Shown here: positions 33,536-41,960 of the stretch, one piece after another
How positions within the stretch are numbered: position 1 is the first letter of the stretch
Layout of the letters: each line of letters opens with the position of its first letter
DNA from: CAZDDI01 sp964504195
GTDB taxonomy: Bacteria; Chloroflexota; Anaerolineae; B4-G1; SLSP01
DNA: 64,000 nt
Reading direction: 5' to 3'
Assembly (NCBI GenBank): GCA_964504195.1
Contig: CAZDDI010000006.1
Span: 1 to 64,000 of the forward strand
Notes under the pieces: generated by a model
Database searches by the model: none
What the model saw: the letters and a program-made list of their open reading frames with translations, nothing else
Told to the model about the DNA's origin: nothing
Translations under genes and position numbers: made by a program

Positions 33536-33945
33536 CACGTCGGCACCTCCAGCAGCGTGTATTCAATCAGCACATACCCCGCGCCAGCCGTTGCCCCTCC
33601 CTGATCCCAAGTAAAAATCACTGGCGTTTCCGCCGCCACATAAATTGGCCCGCCCGTAATCTCTGTCGCGCCAGCGAAGGCCAGGGAAAGATTGTGCTGG
33701 AAATTTTGCACGAGCCAATCCAGATCATCAGCCTTGCCCGCCGCGAACAACGCGATGATGTTCCAGGGTGTGGTGCGCACTACTTGGCGGCGCGTCACCA
33801 GGCAATTCGCCGGCAGCGTCGCCACCACCCCGCTCGTATCCGTATATGCAATTGGAATTTTCAACTGCACATGCTCCATCGTCGCGTAGCCAACGATGGT
33901 AGTCTCGATTTCTGTATGCCGCTGCGCGCCGCCTATCGGTGCCAT
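33535..33945 (-). CDS. Phage head-associated protein of unknown function
   Basis: A 136-residue beta-rich protein (QLKIPIAYTDTSGVVATLP ... YVAAETPVIFTWDQGGATAG). It starts with ATG at 33945, preceded by GTAGGAGG. It lies between the head morphogenesis genes and the cassette and may be a decoration or fibre-base protein. No family recognised. Confidence 0.62.
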   Translation of the reverse strand: MAPIGGAQRHTEIETTIVGYATMEHVQLKIPIAYTDTSGVVATLPANCLVTRRQVVRTTPWNIIALFAAGKADDLDWLVQNFQHNLSLAFAGATEITGGPIYVAAETPVIFTWDQGGATAGAGYVLIEYTLLEVPT

Positions 33946-33955
33946 AGTCAACCTC

Positions 33956-34345
33956 CTACCATTCCAGAGTAATGAGGACCGTCGCATCCGCGACCGCGCC
34001 CGTGTCCCGAATAAAGATCAGGTTATTCAACGTCCTATTTTCGTAGGCCTCCAACGGCGGCGAGGCGTCCTGGGGCAGTAAATGCCCAAGTGCTGCTGTG
34101 GGTTCAGTGCCATCAAACATATAGCGCACCGCTGCGCCAATGCTGGTCACATACGCCCGGCGCGCAGCCGCCAGTTGCGCAGGCGTGAATCCAAAGTCAG
34201 CATCATCAATGCCTTTCGGCGTCGTCGAAACAAGAGCACTGCCGCTAACGGCATCCTCTGTATCCTGACTCGTCTTGATGCCATACTGCGTTAGCACATC
34301 GTACAGCCACTGCGCGTTCTTAAATGTGATTTGATTGTTCGCCAT
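33956..34345 (-). CDS. Phage structural protein of unknown function
   Basis: A 129-residue protein with a helical N-terminal half (QLAAARRAYVTSIGAAVRYMF) and a short beta-rich end (RDTGAVADATVLITLEW). The ATG at 34345 follows GGAGGAATT, which is formed by one arm of the palindrome at 34351. It is placed directly after the MuF-like gene, so a minor head role is likely. Family not recognised. Confidence 0.62.
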   Translation of the reverse strand: MANNQITFKNAQWLYDVLTQYGIKTSQDTEDAVSGSALVSTTPKGIDDADFGFTPAQLAAARRAYVTSIGAAVRYMFDGTEPTAALGHLLPQDASPPLEAYENRTLNNLIFIRDTGAVADATVLITLEW

Positions 34346-34350
34346 AATTC

Positions 34351-34375
34351 CTCCGCGTACCCTAATTAGCGGAAC
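34351..34375 (-). repeat. Dispersed prophage palindrome, copy 6
   Basis: Minus strand: GTTCCGCTAATTAGGGTACGCGGAGG. It overlaps the last codons and stop of the MuF-like gene (encoding Ser-Ala-Asn-stop) and supplies the GGAGG ribosome site of the next gene. Confidence 0.8.
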
Positions 34376-35411
34376 CAATTAACGCCGCCAACGGCGCTGG
34401 TTGCAGGCTCTCTCCCCAGACCGGGTGATACTGCCGCTGCGTCAACTGCCCAAACCCAAAGCGTCCTACGCTCCAGGCATCCCACCGCTCCGCGCCCAAA
34501 ATCTGCCGCTGCGTTGCCTCTGGCTGCTGCTTGAACCACGCCTCGCCGCTCAGCCATTGCACTTCCGGCAATCCTCTCACTACCGGCACGCTGGTGCAGC
34601 GCCCCTGGGGATGGTCCCCTATCGGAGTCCCCACAGGATACACCGTCCCCTCATCCGCGAGGCAGGCCGCACACACCCGCGCATCATGCGCTGATAAGCG
34701 CTTATGCCCCGTCACCACCCCGCTGGCCTCGTATGCCATCGCAGAGCTGATTCGATATGCGCGGAGTTGCTCTGTTCTGGCTATGGTCATCGCCTTCCGC
34801 AACCCCCCGGCTAGATCATCTCGCATTTGGCGCGCCGTCACGCGCGGATTGATACCCTTCGCAGTCGCATTGATGAGTGTCTGCGTTAACCGCTCCCATA
34901 CGCCCGGCAACGGATTCCCCGCTGCGTCGCGCACCATGCGCTTTCGCAGCAGATCACCCACCGGGCCGCCATCTCCGGCCAGTCCCGCCATCACCTGCAC
35001 CGCTTCCACCGGCAGCCGATTGAACGTCACCCGCAGCACCCCGCCCTGCCAATACGTCAACTGAATCGCCTCTGCCGCATGCTCGATACCCATCTCTGTC
35101 AACGTGCGTTGCTCAGCAGTGATACGCTCGCTGGCCCATGTCGAATAGTCTCCAAATTGGGCTTGCGTTTGCGTCAGCAAACTTCGCCACCGTTCTAACT
35201 CTAACAATCGCCATTCGCTAATAGTTTCTCCGCGCTCGCGCAACGCCTTTACTTGCGCAATCGCCGCCTCGATCTCTGCCGCGAGTGCCCGCTCTATCTC
35301 CACCCACCTGGCCGCCATCTCGCGCATCTGAGCATCTTCGCGCGCCAACAACGCGGACTTGAACTCCCGCGCGCGGATCACCACCAATGGATCAGGCGGT
35401 CGGCTCGCCAT
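34362..35411 (-). CDS. MuF-like minor head protein
   Basis: A 349-residue protein. It is helical in the first 190 residues, with a MuF-type C-terminal domain: AMTIARTEQLRAYRISSAMAY, then the conserved cysteine module HDARVCAACLADEGTVYP ... HPQGRCTSVPVV. MuF proteins sit inside the head near the portal and can be ejected with DNA. The ATG at 35411 follows AGGAG and overlaps the portal gene's end by 20 bases. The palindrome at 34351 overlaps the stop. Confidence 0.88.
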   Translation of the reverse strand: MASRPPDPLVVIRAREFKSALLAREDAQMREMAARWVEIERALAAEIEAAIAQVKALRERGETISEWRLLELERWRSLLTQTQAQFGDYSTWASERITAEQRTLTEMGIEHAAEAIQLTYWQGGVLRVTFNRLPVEAVQVMAGLAGDGGPVGDLLRKRMVRDAAGNPLPGVWERLTQTLINATAKGINPRVTARQMRDDLAGGLRKAMTIARTEQLRAYRISSAMAYEASGVVTGHKRLSAHDARVCAACLADEGTVYPVGTPIGDHPQGRCTSVPVVRGLPEVQWLSGEAWFKQQPEATQRQILGAERWDAWSVGRFGFGQLTQRQYHPVWGESLQPAPLAALIGSAN

Positions 35412-36927
35412 CCTCGTATACTCCTGTGCCATCTATGGCCCGCTGCTGCGCCAGATACGCCCGCGCATCGTCGAAACTACGCTGACGGTCTGCGGCACGT
35501 TCTGATAGTGCGCGCTCGATTTGGTCTTCAGTGTACCCTGCGCGGCGCATCGCCGTTCCCAGCGCGAGACCAGCATTAACACCAACTTGCACCACATTCA
35601 TGCGCTGCAGCTCTGTCATCGGCAAGGCCTCGCGCACCGCGAAACGATGCTCAAAAGACCCTGCTCCGTATGTGCCAATCTCATTTTTTGAGAATCCGGG
35701 CAGCCCCATCGCTTGCCCAATGCTCAGCCCCATCTGCTGCGCGCGCACCAGCCCGGCCTCGGCATTGCCGCGCGCCTCTAAAAGCCGATCCTTCGCATCC
35801 GTGAGCAGCAGATCAATGGCCGTCCCGCTTAAATCGGCGCCGCGCATCTCGTAATAGGCAAGTTCCGGAAGATCGCGCTGTAACTCTTGCATCTGGGCTT
35901 CCACTACAGCCAGATGATCGGCAAAGTTCAAGTTCGGGACGAGCGCCTCGAGCTTGCTCATCCCTGGCAGCCGCAAAATCTCATTTTCAGAGAGCGCCAA
36001 GTCTCCATTTGTCTCATCAGCCAGGCGTGGCGCAGGCATCGGCCTGCCGGCCGCGTCAACCATATTCGCCAGCGCCGCCCACAGCGGCTTATTGTGCCGA
36101 AAAATGATCTCGTGCAACCTGGTTGCCATCCGGTTAGCCTCATCAATCTTATCCATCTGCAACTGGAACGCACCCACGCCCAAATCTTCGCCGACGTCCT
36201 TATGTTTCGTGTGGACGACAGGTACAAAATCACATCTAGTCTGTTCGCGGATCGAACGCTCTAATATCGGAGCGGGGAGTGCTGCTACTCCCCAGCCACG
36301 TTGATGCTCATATACTCGTAGCCGATCAGCGACCTTGTCCCAAATTTCTGTATATGTGTATGTTTCCTCATCGCCTTGCGCGGTGCGTCGCTTCATCGGC
36401 GTATCAATGCGAATGTAAATCACCGCGTCACGGTCATCGAGATCAAGCGCCACCACATGACGCGGGTCAATTACCTGTAAAATGATCTGCTTCCGCGCGC
36501 TATCCCCAGCCACCTTGATGAACGAATTCCCATAAATCGCCTGCCAGCGCACAAGCACTTGCTTCCGCGCGTTCCAGTTAGACCAGGTCCACACATCCCA
36601 GATACGCCGCTCGATATTGGGATTGGCGCTCTCCAGCATCTCCATCGGGAGCGCATCAGGTAACATTCCCGGCCAGATCTTCGCAGCGTAAAACTCCACC
36701 ACCCGATAGGCCGGATTGCGCAACGCGCGCAAATTTGCCGCTTCCGCAGCCACACTGTAAAGCGCTGCTCGCAGCGTGTCATACAACCCGTTGTTCAGAT
36801 AATACACGCGCTGGAGATCCATAATCTCCCGCGCCTTACCTTGTGCCCAGTACAGCCCGGCCAGCGTGCTGTACTCAGCGCCATAGGTGCTGCTACCAAA
36901 CCTGATCGAAGTGCTAACTCTGCTCAC
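35392..36927 (-). CDS. Portal protein
   Basis: A 511-residue portal with the SPP1/HK97-type layout. The start is GTG at 36927, with GGAGAA as ribosome site coming from the palindrome arm. The N-terminal wing includes FYAAKIWPGML and ARKQVLVRWQAIYGNSFIKV, followed by stem and clip with HTKHKDVGEDLGVGAFQLQMD, and the crown end is helical. It forms the dodecameric DNA channel at one capsid vertex. It lies between large terminase and MuF genes. Confidence 0.92.
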   Translation of the reverse strand: MSRVSTSIRFGSSTYGAEYSTLAGLYWAQGKAREIMDLQRVYYLNNGLYDTLRAALYSVAAEAANLRALRNPAYRVVEFYAAKIWPGMLPDALPMEMLESANPNIERRIWDVWTWSNWNARKQVLVRWQAIYGNSFIKVAGDSARKQIILQVIDPRHVVALDLDDRDAVIYIRIDTPMKRRTAQGDEETYTYTEIWDKVADRLRVYEHQRGWGVAALPAPILERSIREQTRCDFVPVVHTKHKDVGEDLGVGAFQLQMDKIDEANRMATRLHEIIFRHNKPLWAALANMVDAAGRPMPAPRLADETNGDLALSENEILRLPGMSKLEALVPNLNFADHLAVVEAQMQELQRDLPELAYYEMRGADLSGTAIDLLLTDAKDRLLEARGNAEAGLVRAQQMGLSIGQAMGLPGFSKNEIGTYGAGSFEHRFAVREALPMTELQRMNVVQVGVNAGLALGTAMRRAGYTEDQIERALSERAADRQRSFDDARAYLAQQRAIDGTGVYEDGEPTA

Positions 36928-36931
36928 TAAA

Positions 36932-36958
36932 TTCTCCGCGTATGCTCATTAGCGGAAC
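36932..36958 (-). repeat. Dispersed prophage palindrome, copy 7
   Basis: Minus strand: immediately after the terminase TAG, TTCCGCTAATGAGC then ATACGCGGAGAA, which serves as the ribosome site of the portal gene. It marks the packaging/head border. Confidence 0.8.
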
Positions 36959-38523
36959 TATCCCAACATCGAACGCCAACCCTCAGCGAGATAGTTTTCA
37001 AGATACAAAATCATCATCGTAAATTCGTCCACCGTATCATCGTGTACCACGGCCGGAAAATCATACAATACCTTTTCCCAGTCCATCAACCACGGCGCTG
37101 CATCGCTGGGAAACGGTAATAACACCATCCCCCGTTCACACCATAAACTCGCTTGCCGAGCGCGCTGTTCCTTCGAGCCTTTCGGCATGAACTCAATCAA
37201 CATCTCTGCGATATCGCGCTCCGCACCCTGCCGCAGCGTTTGTAACGCGCTCGTCCCGCTGCCGCGATCCTCGATGATGATCCCCTTAAGCTTGCGGTCA
37301 TAGTTCCACCGCCCCGCCAAATCTTGAATTTGTTGCGCCAGTTGTGGGAACTGTAGCCGCTGCCAACCCGCGTCGCGCTTTGCCAGCCGATAATCACGCC
37401 ACAGTTCGTAAATCCCCCAGGCAGTGTAGTCGTTTGTTTGCTCGTCCTTGAGCGCCGTATCAATGCTGATCCAGCGCCCTACGCACAAATGACTCCACTT
37501 TTTATCTAGCGCATCCCAGCGATTCTTATCCTGCCACCATTCAGTCAAGAAGATATTCCCGCTGTCTGGGGCTGGACGCTGCTGCAACTGCCCGGCGATG
37601 ACCCGCGTACTGCCTAGTTCGTTTTTGAGCGTCTCCAGTTCCTGCGCATCAAAGCGCTCCGCCCACAACAGTTCCCCAGGCTCAGTGCGTGGATCAGCGA
37701 ATCCAATCGCACTCACATATACGCGCGGCTCATATTCTGCGGGCAGGCAGAGATGCTCATATTGCAACCCGCTGGCTTCCGCCTTGCGCAACACATGCCC
37801 GGTCAGGTCTCCATGATGCAACCGTTGCATGATAATGAGCTTCACTACAGTCTTGGGATCATTCCCGCGCGTGCTCATCGTCTGCTCCCAAAAGTCTATC
37901 GCATCCTGACGCGCGGCCTCACTGTCGGCCTCGGCAGCCTTCAGCGGATCATCGAAGACCAGGTAGTCGCCGCCTTCGCCCAATCCGCTGCCAGAAGTGC
38001 CTACCGCGATACGATGTCCGCCACGAGTATTCTCGTAGCGCATCTTACGGTTTTGGTCCCCACTGAGTTGAAACCGCTGCCCCCAACGGGCTTGATACCA
38101 GTCACTCTGGATAATGCGGCGACTCTTCACCGCGTCGCGCGTTGCGAGCTCAGCAGCGTAAGACGCCGTCAACCACTGCGCTTCTGGCTCAAACGTCCAC
38201 GACCAGGTGGGCCAGAAAACCACCGTCAGCAGCGATTTCATGTGTCGCGGTGGAATATTGATGATAAGGTTCCGGATCTCCCGCCTGGTGCAGGCTTCGA
38301 GATGCTCGCAAATTGCGTCAATGTGCCAGCCATGGGTATAATCCCGCTCTGGCTCCACAATGCGCCATGCGGCGCGAACATAAGCGCTCAGCCTGCTGCT
38401 GAGCCGCTCAGCCTCCTCCCCCAGTTCCCCGTTCGGAGTCTGATTCCGTTCCTGAAGACGGCGTAACAGCGTCGCCTTCGCCGCTGGCGGCCAATCGCGC
38501 CAATTCGTAGTCAATGAGTTCAT
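36958..38523 (-). CDS. terL: Terminase large subunit
   Basis: A 521-residue packaging motor and nuclease. The ATPase has a Walker A-like PPRHMKS at 91-97 and a Walker B YLVFDDP at 187-193. The C-terminal RNase H-fold nuclease begins near WISIDTALKDE, with further acidic residues in IIIEDRGSG and HDDTVDEF. It overlaps the small subunit gene by 116 bases. The motif set resembles Terminase_6-type enzymes. It translocates DNA into the procapsid and cuts it. Confidence 0.95.
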   Translation of the reverse strand: MNSLTTNWRDWPPAAKATLLRRLQERNQTPNGELGEEAERLSSRLSAYVRAAWRIVEPERDYTHGWHIDAICEHLEACTRREIRNLIINIPPRHMKSLLTVVFWPTWSWTFEPEAQWLTASYAAELATRDAVKSRRIIQSDWYQARWGQRFQLSGDQNRKMRYENTRGGHRIAVGTSGSGLGEGGDYLVFDDPLKAAEADSEAARQDAIDFWEQTMSTRGNDPKTVVKLIIMQRLHHGDLTGHVLRKAEASGLQYEHLCLPAEYEPRVYVSAIGFADPRTEPGELLWAERFDAQELETLKNELGSTRVIAGQLQQRPAPDSGNIFLTEWWQDKNRWDALDKKWSHLCVGRWISIDTALKDEQTNDYTAWGIYELWRDYRLAKRDAGWQRLQFPQLAQQIQDLAGRWNYDRKLKGIIIEDRGSGTSALQTLRQGAERDIAEMLIEFMPKGSKEQRARQASLWCERGMVLLPFPSDAAPWLMDWEKVLYDFPAVVHDDTVDEFTMMILYLENYLAEGWRSMLG

Positions 38524-39076
38524 CCAGCCCTTTTACCTCGACCGGGAGCGGCGCGCCCTTCGTCACCATCGCGGGCGCGGCCAACGCAGGATTAAACATC
38601 GCCACTAACCGCATACTCGCGTCCGTGCCATCAGCATTGCGATTTTGCAACGCTGTCTGACGCAGCCCCGTCACGGCATCCAGCGCGCCATCGGCAATTT
38701 GGATACGCAACTCATCCGCGATTTCCGCCTCATGTCGTTCCACGCGCGTGGATCTAAATGCCGTCAGCGTTTTAATACACAGCAGCAGCGCGTCCGTAAC
38801 CCGTTGGTCGCCGCCGTGCTGCTCATCTCTACGCAGCTTGTACCATGTCGAACGCGCCACCAGGTCCTTGTCACGCTGCGCTGCGGGGAGCAGCTTCTCA
38901 CGCTTGAAAAATGCGTCCTCGCCAATGTGCTCCATCACATGCGCCCACGCCACGCGCCTGACCGTGTGCTGGCGTTTGAGCGCATTTCGCGTCAGTGCTG
39001 CGCCTTCGGCGTCCACAATCTGCGCCAACGCCGCGCGCACCTCTTCAGTCATCCAACCGAGTGAATTTACGTCCAT
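38408..39076 (-). CDS. terS: Probable terminase small subunit
   Basis: A 222-residue helical protein located directly upstream of, and overlapping, terL. It has an N-terminal helical region with potential HTH character (EGAALTRNALKRQHTVRRVAW), a central helical block (DALLLCIKTLTAFRSTRVERHEAEIADE), and a Gly/Ser-rich tail. Small terminase subunits bind the packaging site. The assignment is mainly positional; sequence motifs are weak. Confidence 0.65.
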   Translation of the reverse strand: MDVNSLGWMTEEVRAALAQIVDAEGAALTRNALKRQHTVRRVAWAHVMEHIGEDAFFKREKLLPAAQRDKDLVARSTWYKLRRDEQHGGDQRVTDALLLCIKTLTAFRSTRVERHEAEIADELRIQIADGALDAVTGLRQTALQNRNADGTDASMRLVAMFNPALAAPAMVTKGAPLPVEVKGLDELIDYELARLAASGEGDAVTPSSGTESDSERGTGGGG

Positions 39077-39080
39077 TTCA

Positions 39081-39452
39081 CTACCATTCGACTTCAGACC
39101 CTTCTAGGCATCTGCTCTCGTCGGTCAGTTTCGCCTCGTTACCGTTGCCTTTACCCAGCGTATTACTACGCGAAAAACAAACCGCCCGGCCAGCGGATTC
39201 CCCCATCTCTGGATCACCTCCTCTCATTTCCGCATCCTGCGTGCCGTCGCCATCTGCGCCCCTGGCATGTCCGTGATCCTCTACTGTAATCCCACGCCAT
39301 AACACTGCTGAAGCACCCACACGCCTGCCGCTACTCCCCTCACTGCGCCGGCTGTTATGCCGCTTCGACTTTGGCGGATAGCACTTCGAGCACCGCGCCG
39401 TCACATATTGCTGCCCGCAGGTCTTGCAGATGAAAGCCCTAGTGCGCGGCAT
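39081..39452 (-). CDS. Small zinc-finger protein
   Basis: A 123-residue protein. The N-terminus carries a CxxC-x(10)-CxxC zinc ribbon (CKTCGQQYVTARCSKC) followed by a basic stretch (KSKRHNSRRS). The rest is low-complexity and Gly/Glu-rich. It ends four bases before the terS start, so co-transcription is certain. The ribbon plus basic patch suggests nucleic acid binding. The C-terminal part could be poorly conserved coding sequence. Confidence 0.6.
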   Translation of the reverse strand: MPRTRAFICKTCGQQYVTARCSKCYPPKSKRHNSRRSEGSSGRRVGASAVLWRGITVEDHGHARGADGDGTQDAEMRGGDPEMGESAGRAVCFSRSNTLGKGNGNEAKLTDESRCLEGSEVEW

Positions 39453-39573
39453 CCCCGTCCACCCAATCTACCAACACCACATATACCAATGCCAGCAATG
39501 CCAGCAGCCCTAGCGCCGATCCCCAACAAGCGGCGCAAGCATCAAATGTGCGCTGGCAGACTGCTTCACACAT
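39439..39573 (-). CDS. Small single-pass membrane protein after the endolysin (44 aa)
   Basis: A 44-residue ORF. Its N-terminus contains four cysteines (positions 3, 6, 13 and 16), followed by one hydrophobic helix (GLLALLALVYVVLV) and an acidic tail. The ATG overlaps the amidase stop by eight bases, and the ORF's end overlaps the next start, so it is tightly embedded in the lysis operon. It could be a small holin, an antiholin or a spanin-like accessory. It is too short for a family match by eye. Confidence 0.6.
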   Translation of the reverse strand: MCEAVCQRTFDACAACWGSALGLLALLALVYVVLVDWVDGDAAH

Positions 39574-40231
39574 TAGCCGTCGCTGCTGTCAACGCCACAT
39601 CAAAATCCGGCTTCCACCCACAGCCAACTGGAGGCGCATACCAACCAGGACATTCGGTGTTCACCCGCGCGGGCAACGCCACGTCCCGATGGCCCACGAT
39701 GCTGCTCATGGGCAACTGGTACTTATCCAGCAGATACGCGCAAATCCGCGCCAGGCCGGTGATTTGCGCGGGAGGTGGGGGAGTTTTGTGTAACCAACCT
39801 GCCAAACCGATGGAGATACGGAAATTCCTATAGCCCCCGTGGTCGTGCCAGAAGGCTACCGCGTCATCCACGCATTTCAGCACCTCACCGTTAGCCGTCA
39901 CAAAATATGTGTACTGCGTGGTGGGCAGGCCCTTCGGCCCGGTGCAATACCGCGCCAGGGCCAGATAGTCGTGGGTCCCAGTGTGATGCACGGTAATCCC
40001 GCGAATCTCAGCGGGCGTGCGGAAGGCCCAGCGGCCCGGCGTGGCGGGCGGGTTCGGCGCGTGGGGGTTGACGGGGATACTGGCAACGATGTCCTCAAAA
40101 GGCAACGCTGGTGCAGGCGGAGACGGAGGTGCTTCTGGTACTATTTCCACGGCAAAGTCAATCTGTACCTGCCCCGTTGGGCCAGTACGTAGTACAATCC
40201 GATCCCCGCCGCCAACAATAACTTCAGCCAT
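39566..40231 (-). CDS. N-acetylmuramoyl-L-alanine amidase (endolysin)
   Basis: A 221-residue amidase_2/PGRP-fold enzyme. It has a Pro-rich N-terminal segment (about residues 33-65), then the catalytic domain with zinc ligands HH at 82-83 (ITVHHTGT), H181 in IVGHRDVA and C194 in NTECPGW. It cleaves the amide bond between muramic acid and the stem peptide. No signal peptide is present, so it needs a holin for release. Candidate holins lie just upstream in the operon. Confidence 0.92.
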   Translation of the reverse strand: MAEVIVGGGDRIVLRTGPTGQVQIDFAVEIVPEAPPSPPAPALPFEDIVASIPVNPHAPNPPATPGRWAFRTPAEIRGITVHHTGTHDYLALARYCTGPKGLPTTQYTYFVTANGEVLKCVDDAVAFWHDHGGYRNFRISIGLAGWLHKTPPPPAQITGLARICAYLLDKYQLPMSSIVGHRDVALPARVNTECPGWYAPPVGCGWKPDFDVALTAATANV

Positions 40232-40235
40232 AATT

Positions 40236-40595
40236 TCACCTAAATAGAATCTGTGAGCTCCCGGTAATAAGCGCCCAAATCAGCCCAATGACCGAAATGC
40301 CCAGCACCCCGCCAATCCAAATTACTACCTTGATAGCCGGGGCCAAGCGCTCTAACGCATCCAATCGTATCTCGTGATCGTCAACCTGCGTCCGCATCGT
40401 ATCCTGTGCTGCACAACGAATCAGATTATCCTTCTGCAACTCGCGGATATCCCGCGCCTGCTCTGCCAAAGTATTGGTCAATGTCACTTCGATCTTCGCC
40501 ACATCCCCGCGTAACGACTCTACCGCCTGCTGTAGTAGCGCGATTGAGGTACAGAGATCGGCTAACGTCGTTCGAGAAGACGGCGTATCAGCCAT
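40236..40595 (-). CDS. Coiled-coil plus C-terminal membrane helix protein (XhlA-like)
   Basis: A 119-residue protein with a long N-terminal coiled coil (about residues 10-85) and one C-terminal membrane segment (VVIWIGGVLGISVIGLIWAL). The layout matches hemolysin XhlA-like proteins, which cooperate with holin and endolysin in lysis. It sits between the putative holin and the amidase, four bases from each. Confidence 0.78.
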   Translation of the reverse strand: MADTPSSRTTLADLCTSIALLQQAVESLRGDVAKIEVTLTNTLAEQARDIRELQKDNLIRCAAQDTMRTQVDDHEIRLDALERLAPAIKVVIWIGGVLGISVIGLIWALITGSSQILFR

Positions 40596-40598
40596 AAC

Positions 40599-41015
40599 TT
40601 ACTCCAAAATCTTGCTGACGCGCTCGCGTTCAGATGCCGGCTTAATCAAACCAATGTATGCCGCCTGGCTGCCTGCCCAGCCGATAAACCCCACTGCAAA
40701 CGCCTGCCAGTACGGTTCAAGCGTCGCCCATAGTTCAGCAGGAACCAACTGTAACAGAATTTGCGCCACAAGTGGCAATCCCAGCGAAATCCCAAAAATC
40801 ACCCACGATTTCACATCCGACCGCAGCCCTTGAAACCACGGCGAGCGTTCCGCTAGAAATGCCAGTACCAGCGCCACACCGGCACCCTGCGCCAGCATCG
40901 AAAGCGCATCTACCAGACTCGGCGCCTCAACCACACCATCCGCGGCTGCTACAGGTATACCCCACAGCAACGCGACCAGCAGCACCAGCAACAAAATCAA
41001 CCAGCGATTTTTCAT
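40599..41015 (-). CDS. Putative holin
   Basis: A 138-residue membrane protein. It has an N-terminal signal-like helix (LLVLLVALLWGIPVAAA), two more hydrophobic segments (ALSMLAQGAGVALVLAFLA and WVIFGISLGLPLVAQILLQLV) and a charged C-terminus (KPASERERVSKILE). The three-segment topology and the position before an XhlA-like gene and amidase indicate a holin. The start at 41015 has AGGAG upstream, in the leader after the terminator at 41037. Confidence 0.75.
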   Translation of the reverse strand: MKNRWLILLLVLLVALLWGIPVAAADGVVEAPSLVDALSMLAQGAGVALVLAFLAERSPWFQGLRSDVKSWVIFGISLGLPLVAQILLQLVPAELWATLEPYWQAFAVGFIGWAGSQAAYIGLIKPASERERVSKILE

Positions 41016-41024
41016 CCTCTAACT

Positions 41025-41036
41025 CCTATACGCGGA
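41025..41036 (-). repeat. Dispersed prophage palindrome, half copy 8
   Basis: Minus strand: TTCCGCGTATAGGAG directly after the terminator T-run and before the holin gene. One arm only; the second arm is absent or replaced by the terminator. Confidence 0.5.
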
Positions 41037-41066
41037 ATAAAAAAAGCCCACCATCACGGTGGGCTT
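41037..41066 (-). terminator. Rho-independent terminator upstream of the lysis operon
   Basis: Minus strand: GCCCACCG-TGA-TGGTGGGC followed by TTTTTTTA. A strong stem with a seven-T tract. It ends leftward transcription from the early region, so lysis and late genes need their own promoter or antitermination. Confidence 0.9.
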
Positions 41067-41070
41067 TCGG

Positions 41071-41258
41071 CAACCGTCAGGTGGGCGGGACTACAAACGT
41101 AGTGCGGCCAATTGGAGCGGCTCAATGCGACAATTTTGCCGCTCCAGGTCATCATCATATATAGCGCAGGTCAGGTAGTGGATTTCTGCTTGCCCGGTGT
41201 TAATGGCCCCGGCGCCATACGGTTGAGTCGCATCTCCCCGTAAAAAGCCCTATGGGCA
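41071..41258 (-). other. Stretch without a supported gene before the lysis operon
   Basis: On the minus strand a frame stays open for about 53 codons (ending in LQLAALRL) but has no start codon after the preceding stop. A second short frame begins ATGATGATG at about 41161 and ends in the terminator. An inverted repeat, GGAGCGGC at 41115-41122 with GCCGCTCC at 41139-41146, lies inside. It may be a small RNA or leader region. Confidence 0.4.
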
Positions 41259-41378
41259 TCATCCCCCAACCCGCTCTTTGGCATCTGGCAAATACCGCTG
41301 TTCAATCGCGCGCGCCATCATCAGCAGTGCGCGGCGAATCAACTCCCAAAAAGTGCGTTCACGGTCGGCCTCGCTCAT
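41259..41378 (-). CDS. Small helical protein (39 aa), tentative
   Basis: A 39-residue ORF, helical and charged (DRERTFWELIRRALLMMARA). It lies between the 41436 gene and the terminator. No clear ribosome site. The composition looks protein-like rather than random, but the evidence is weak. Confidence 0.4.
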   Translation of the reverse strand: MSEADRERTFWELIRRALLMMARAIEQRYLPDAKERVGG

Positions 41379-41435
41379 CACCACTATCATAACAAATCAA
41401 CTCAGGAAAGGCAATACTAATATCTATCAACGTTA

Positions 41436-41840
41436 TCAGAATAGTGGCAATTGTTCCTCAGCATACTCAAACGTTACGGGGAATCCCAACTCCTCCGCAA
41501 TGCTCTGCACCAACATCTCTACTGCGCCGCGACCACGCTCAGGCAAGTGGCTCAGACTGAAAACCAGCCAGTGCCTATCAGCTGGACGGCTCAACTCCAA
41601 CTGCGAAGCTAGATCAAACAAATCCATCCACACTTTTCCTAGCCGCATAGAATCAGGCACGAAGACTATCTTTTTCGGGCTGAGTACCTCCACCTTATTC
41701 GGACATTCGCCCTTGTGATTAGGACGTGCATATGTGTATGAGCGATCTACATGGAGCGCGATTCGCTCCCCGTCCACCTCTGCGCGTAATTTGATTACCG
41801 CTTCAGCCGTCCCTCGCATATTTCGAGTGGTTGCCCCCAT
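41436..41840 (-). CDS. Hypothetical early-region protein
   Basis: A 134-residue protein with mixed alpha/beta pattern: N-terminal KLRAEVDGERIALHVDRSYTY, a central KIVFVPDSMRLGKVWMDLFDL, and a helix ending GFPVTFEYAEEQLPLF. The ATG at 41840 follows GGAGGAGTC. It is upstream of the terminator and downstream of the radical-SAM gene, separated from it by a 14-bp hairpin. Not recognised. Confidence 0.65.
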   Translation of the reverse strand: MGATTRNMRGTAEAVIKLRAEVDGERIALHVDRSYTYARPNHKGECPNKVEVLSPKKIVFVPDSMRLGKVWMDLFDLASQLELSRPADRHWLVFSLSHLPERGRGAVEMLVQSIAEELGFPVTFEYAEEQLPLF

Positions 41841-41868
41841 GACTCCTCCATCATCAATCATCCATTCA

Positions 41869-41908
41869 GGACTGAAGCCCAGCCCTTATATGTCCTGGGC
41901 TTCAGTCC
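41869..41908 (-). other. 14-bp perfect hairpin in the leader of the 41840 gene
   Basis: Arms GGACTGAAGCCCAG and CTGGGCTTCAGTCC with a 12-base AT-rich loop. It has no T-tract, so it is more likely an mRNA processing or stability element, an operator or an RNA structure than a terminator. A second small stem (ACTCG/CGAGT) lies next to it. Confidence 0.65.
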
Positions 41909-41960
41909 CGAAACCGACACACTCGGTTAGAGCGAGTGGTTAAGATTGCAAACCGCAACT

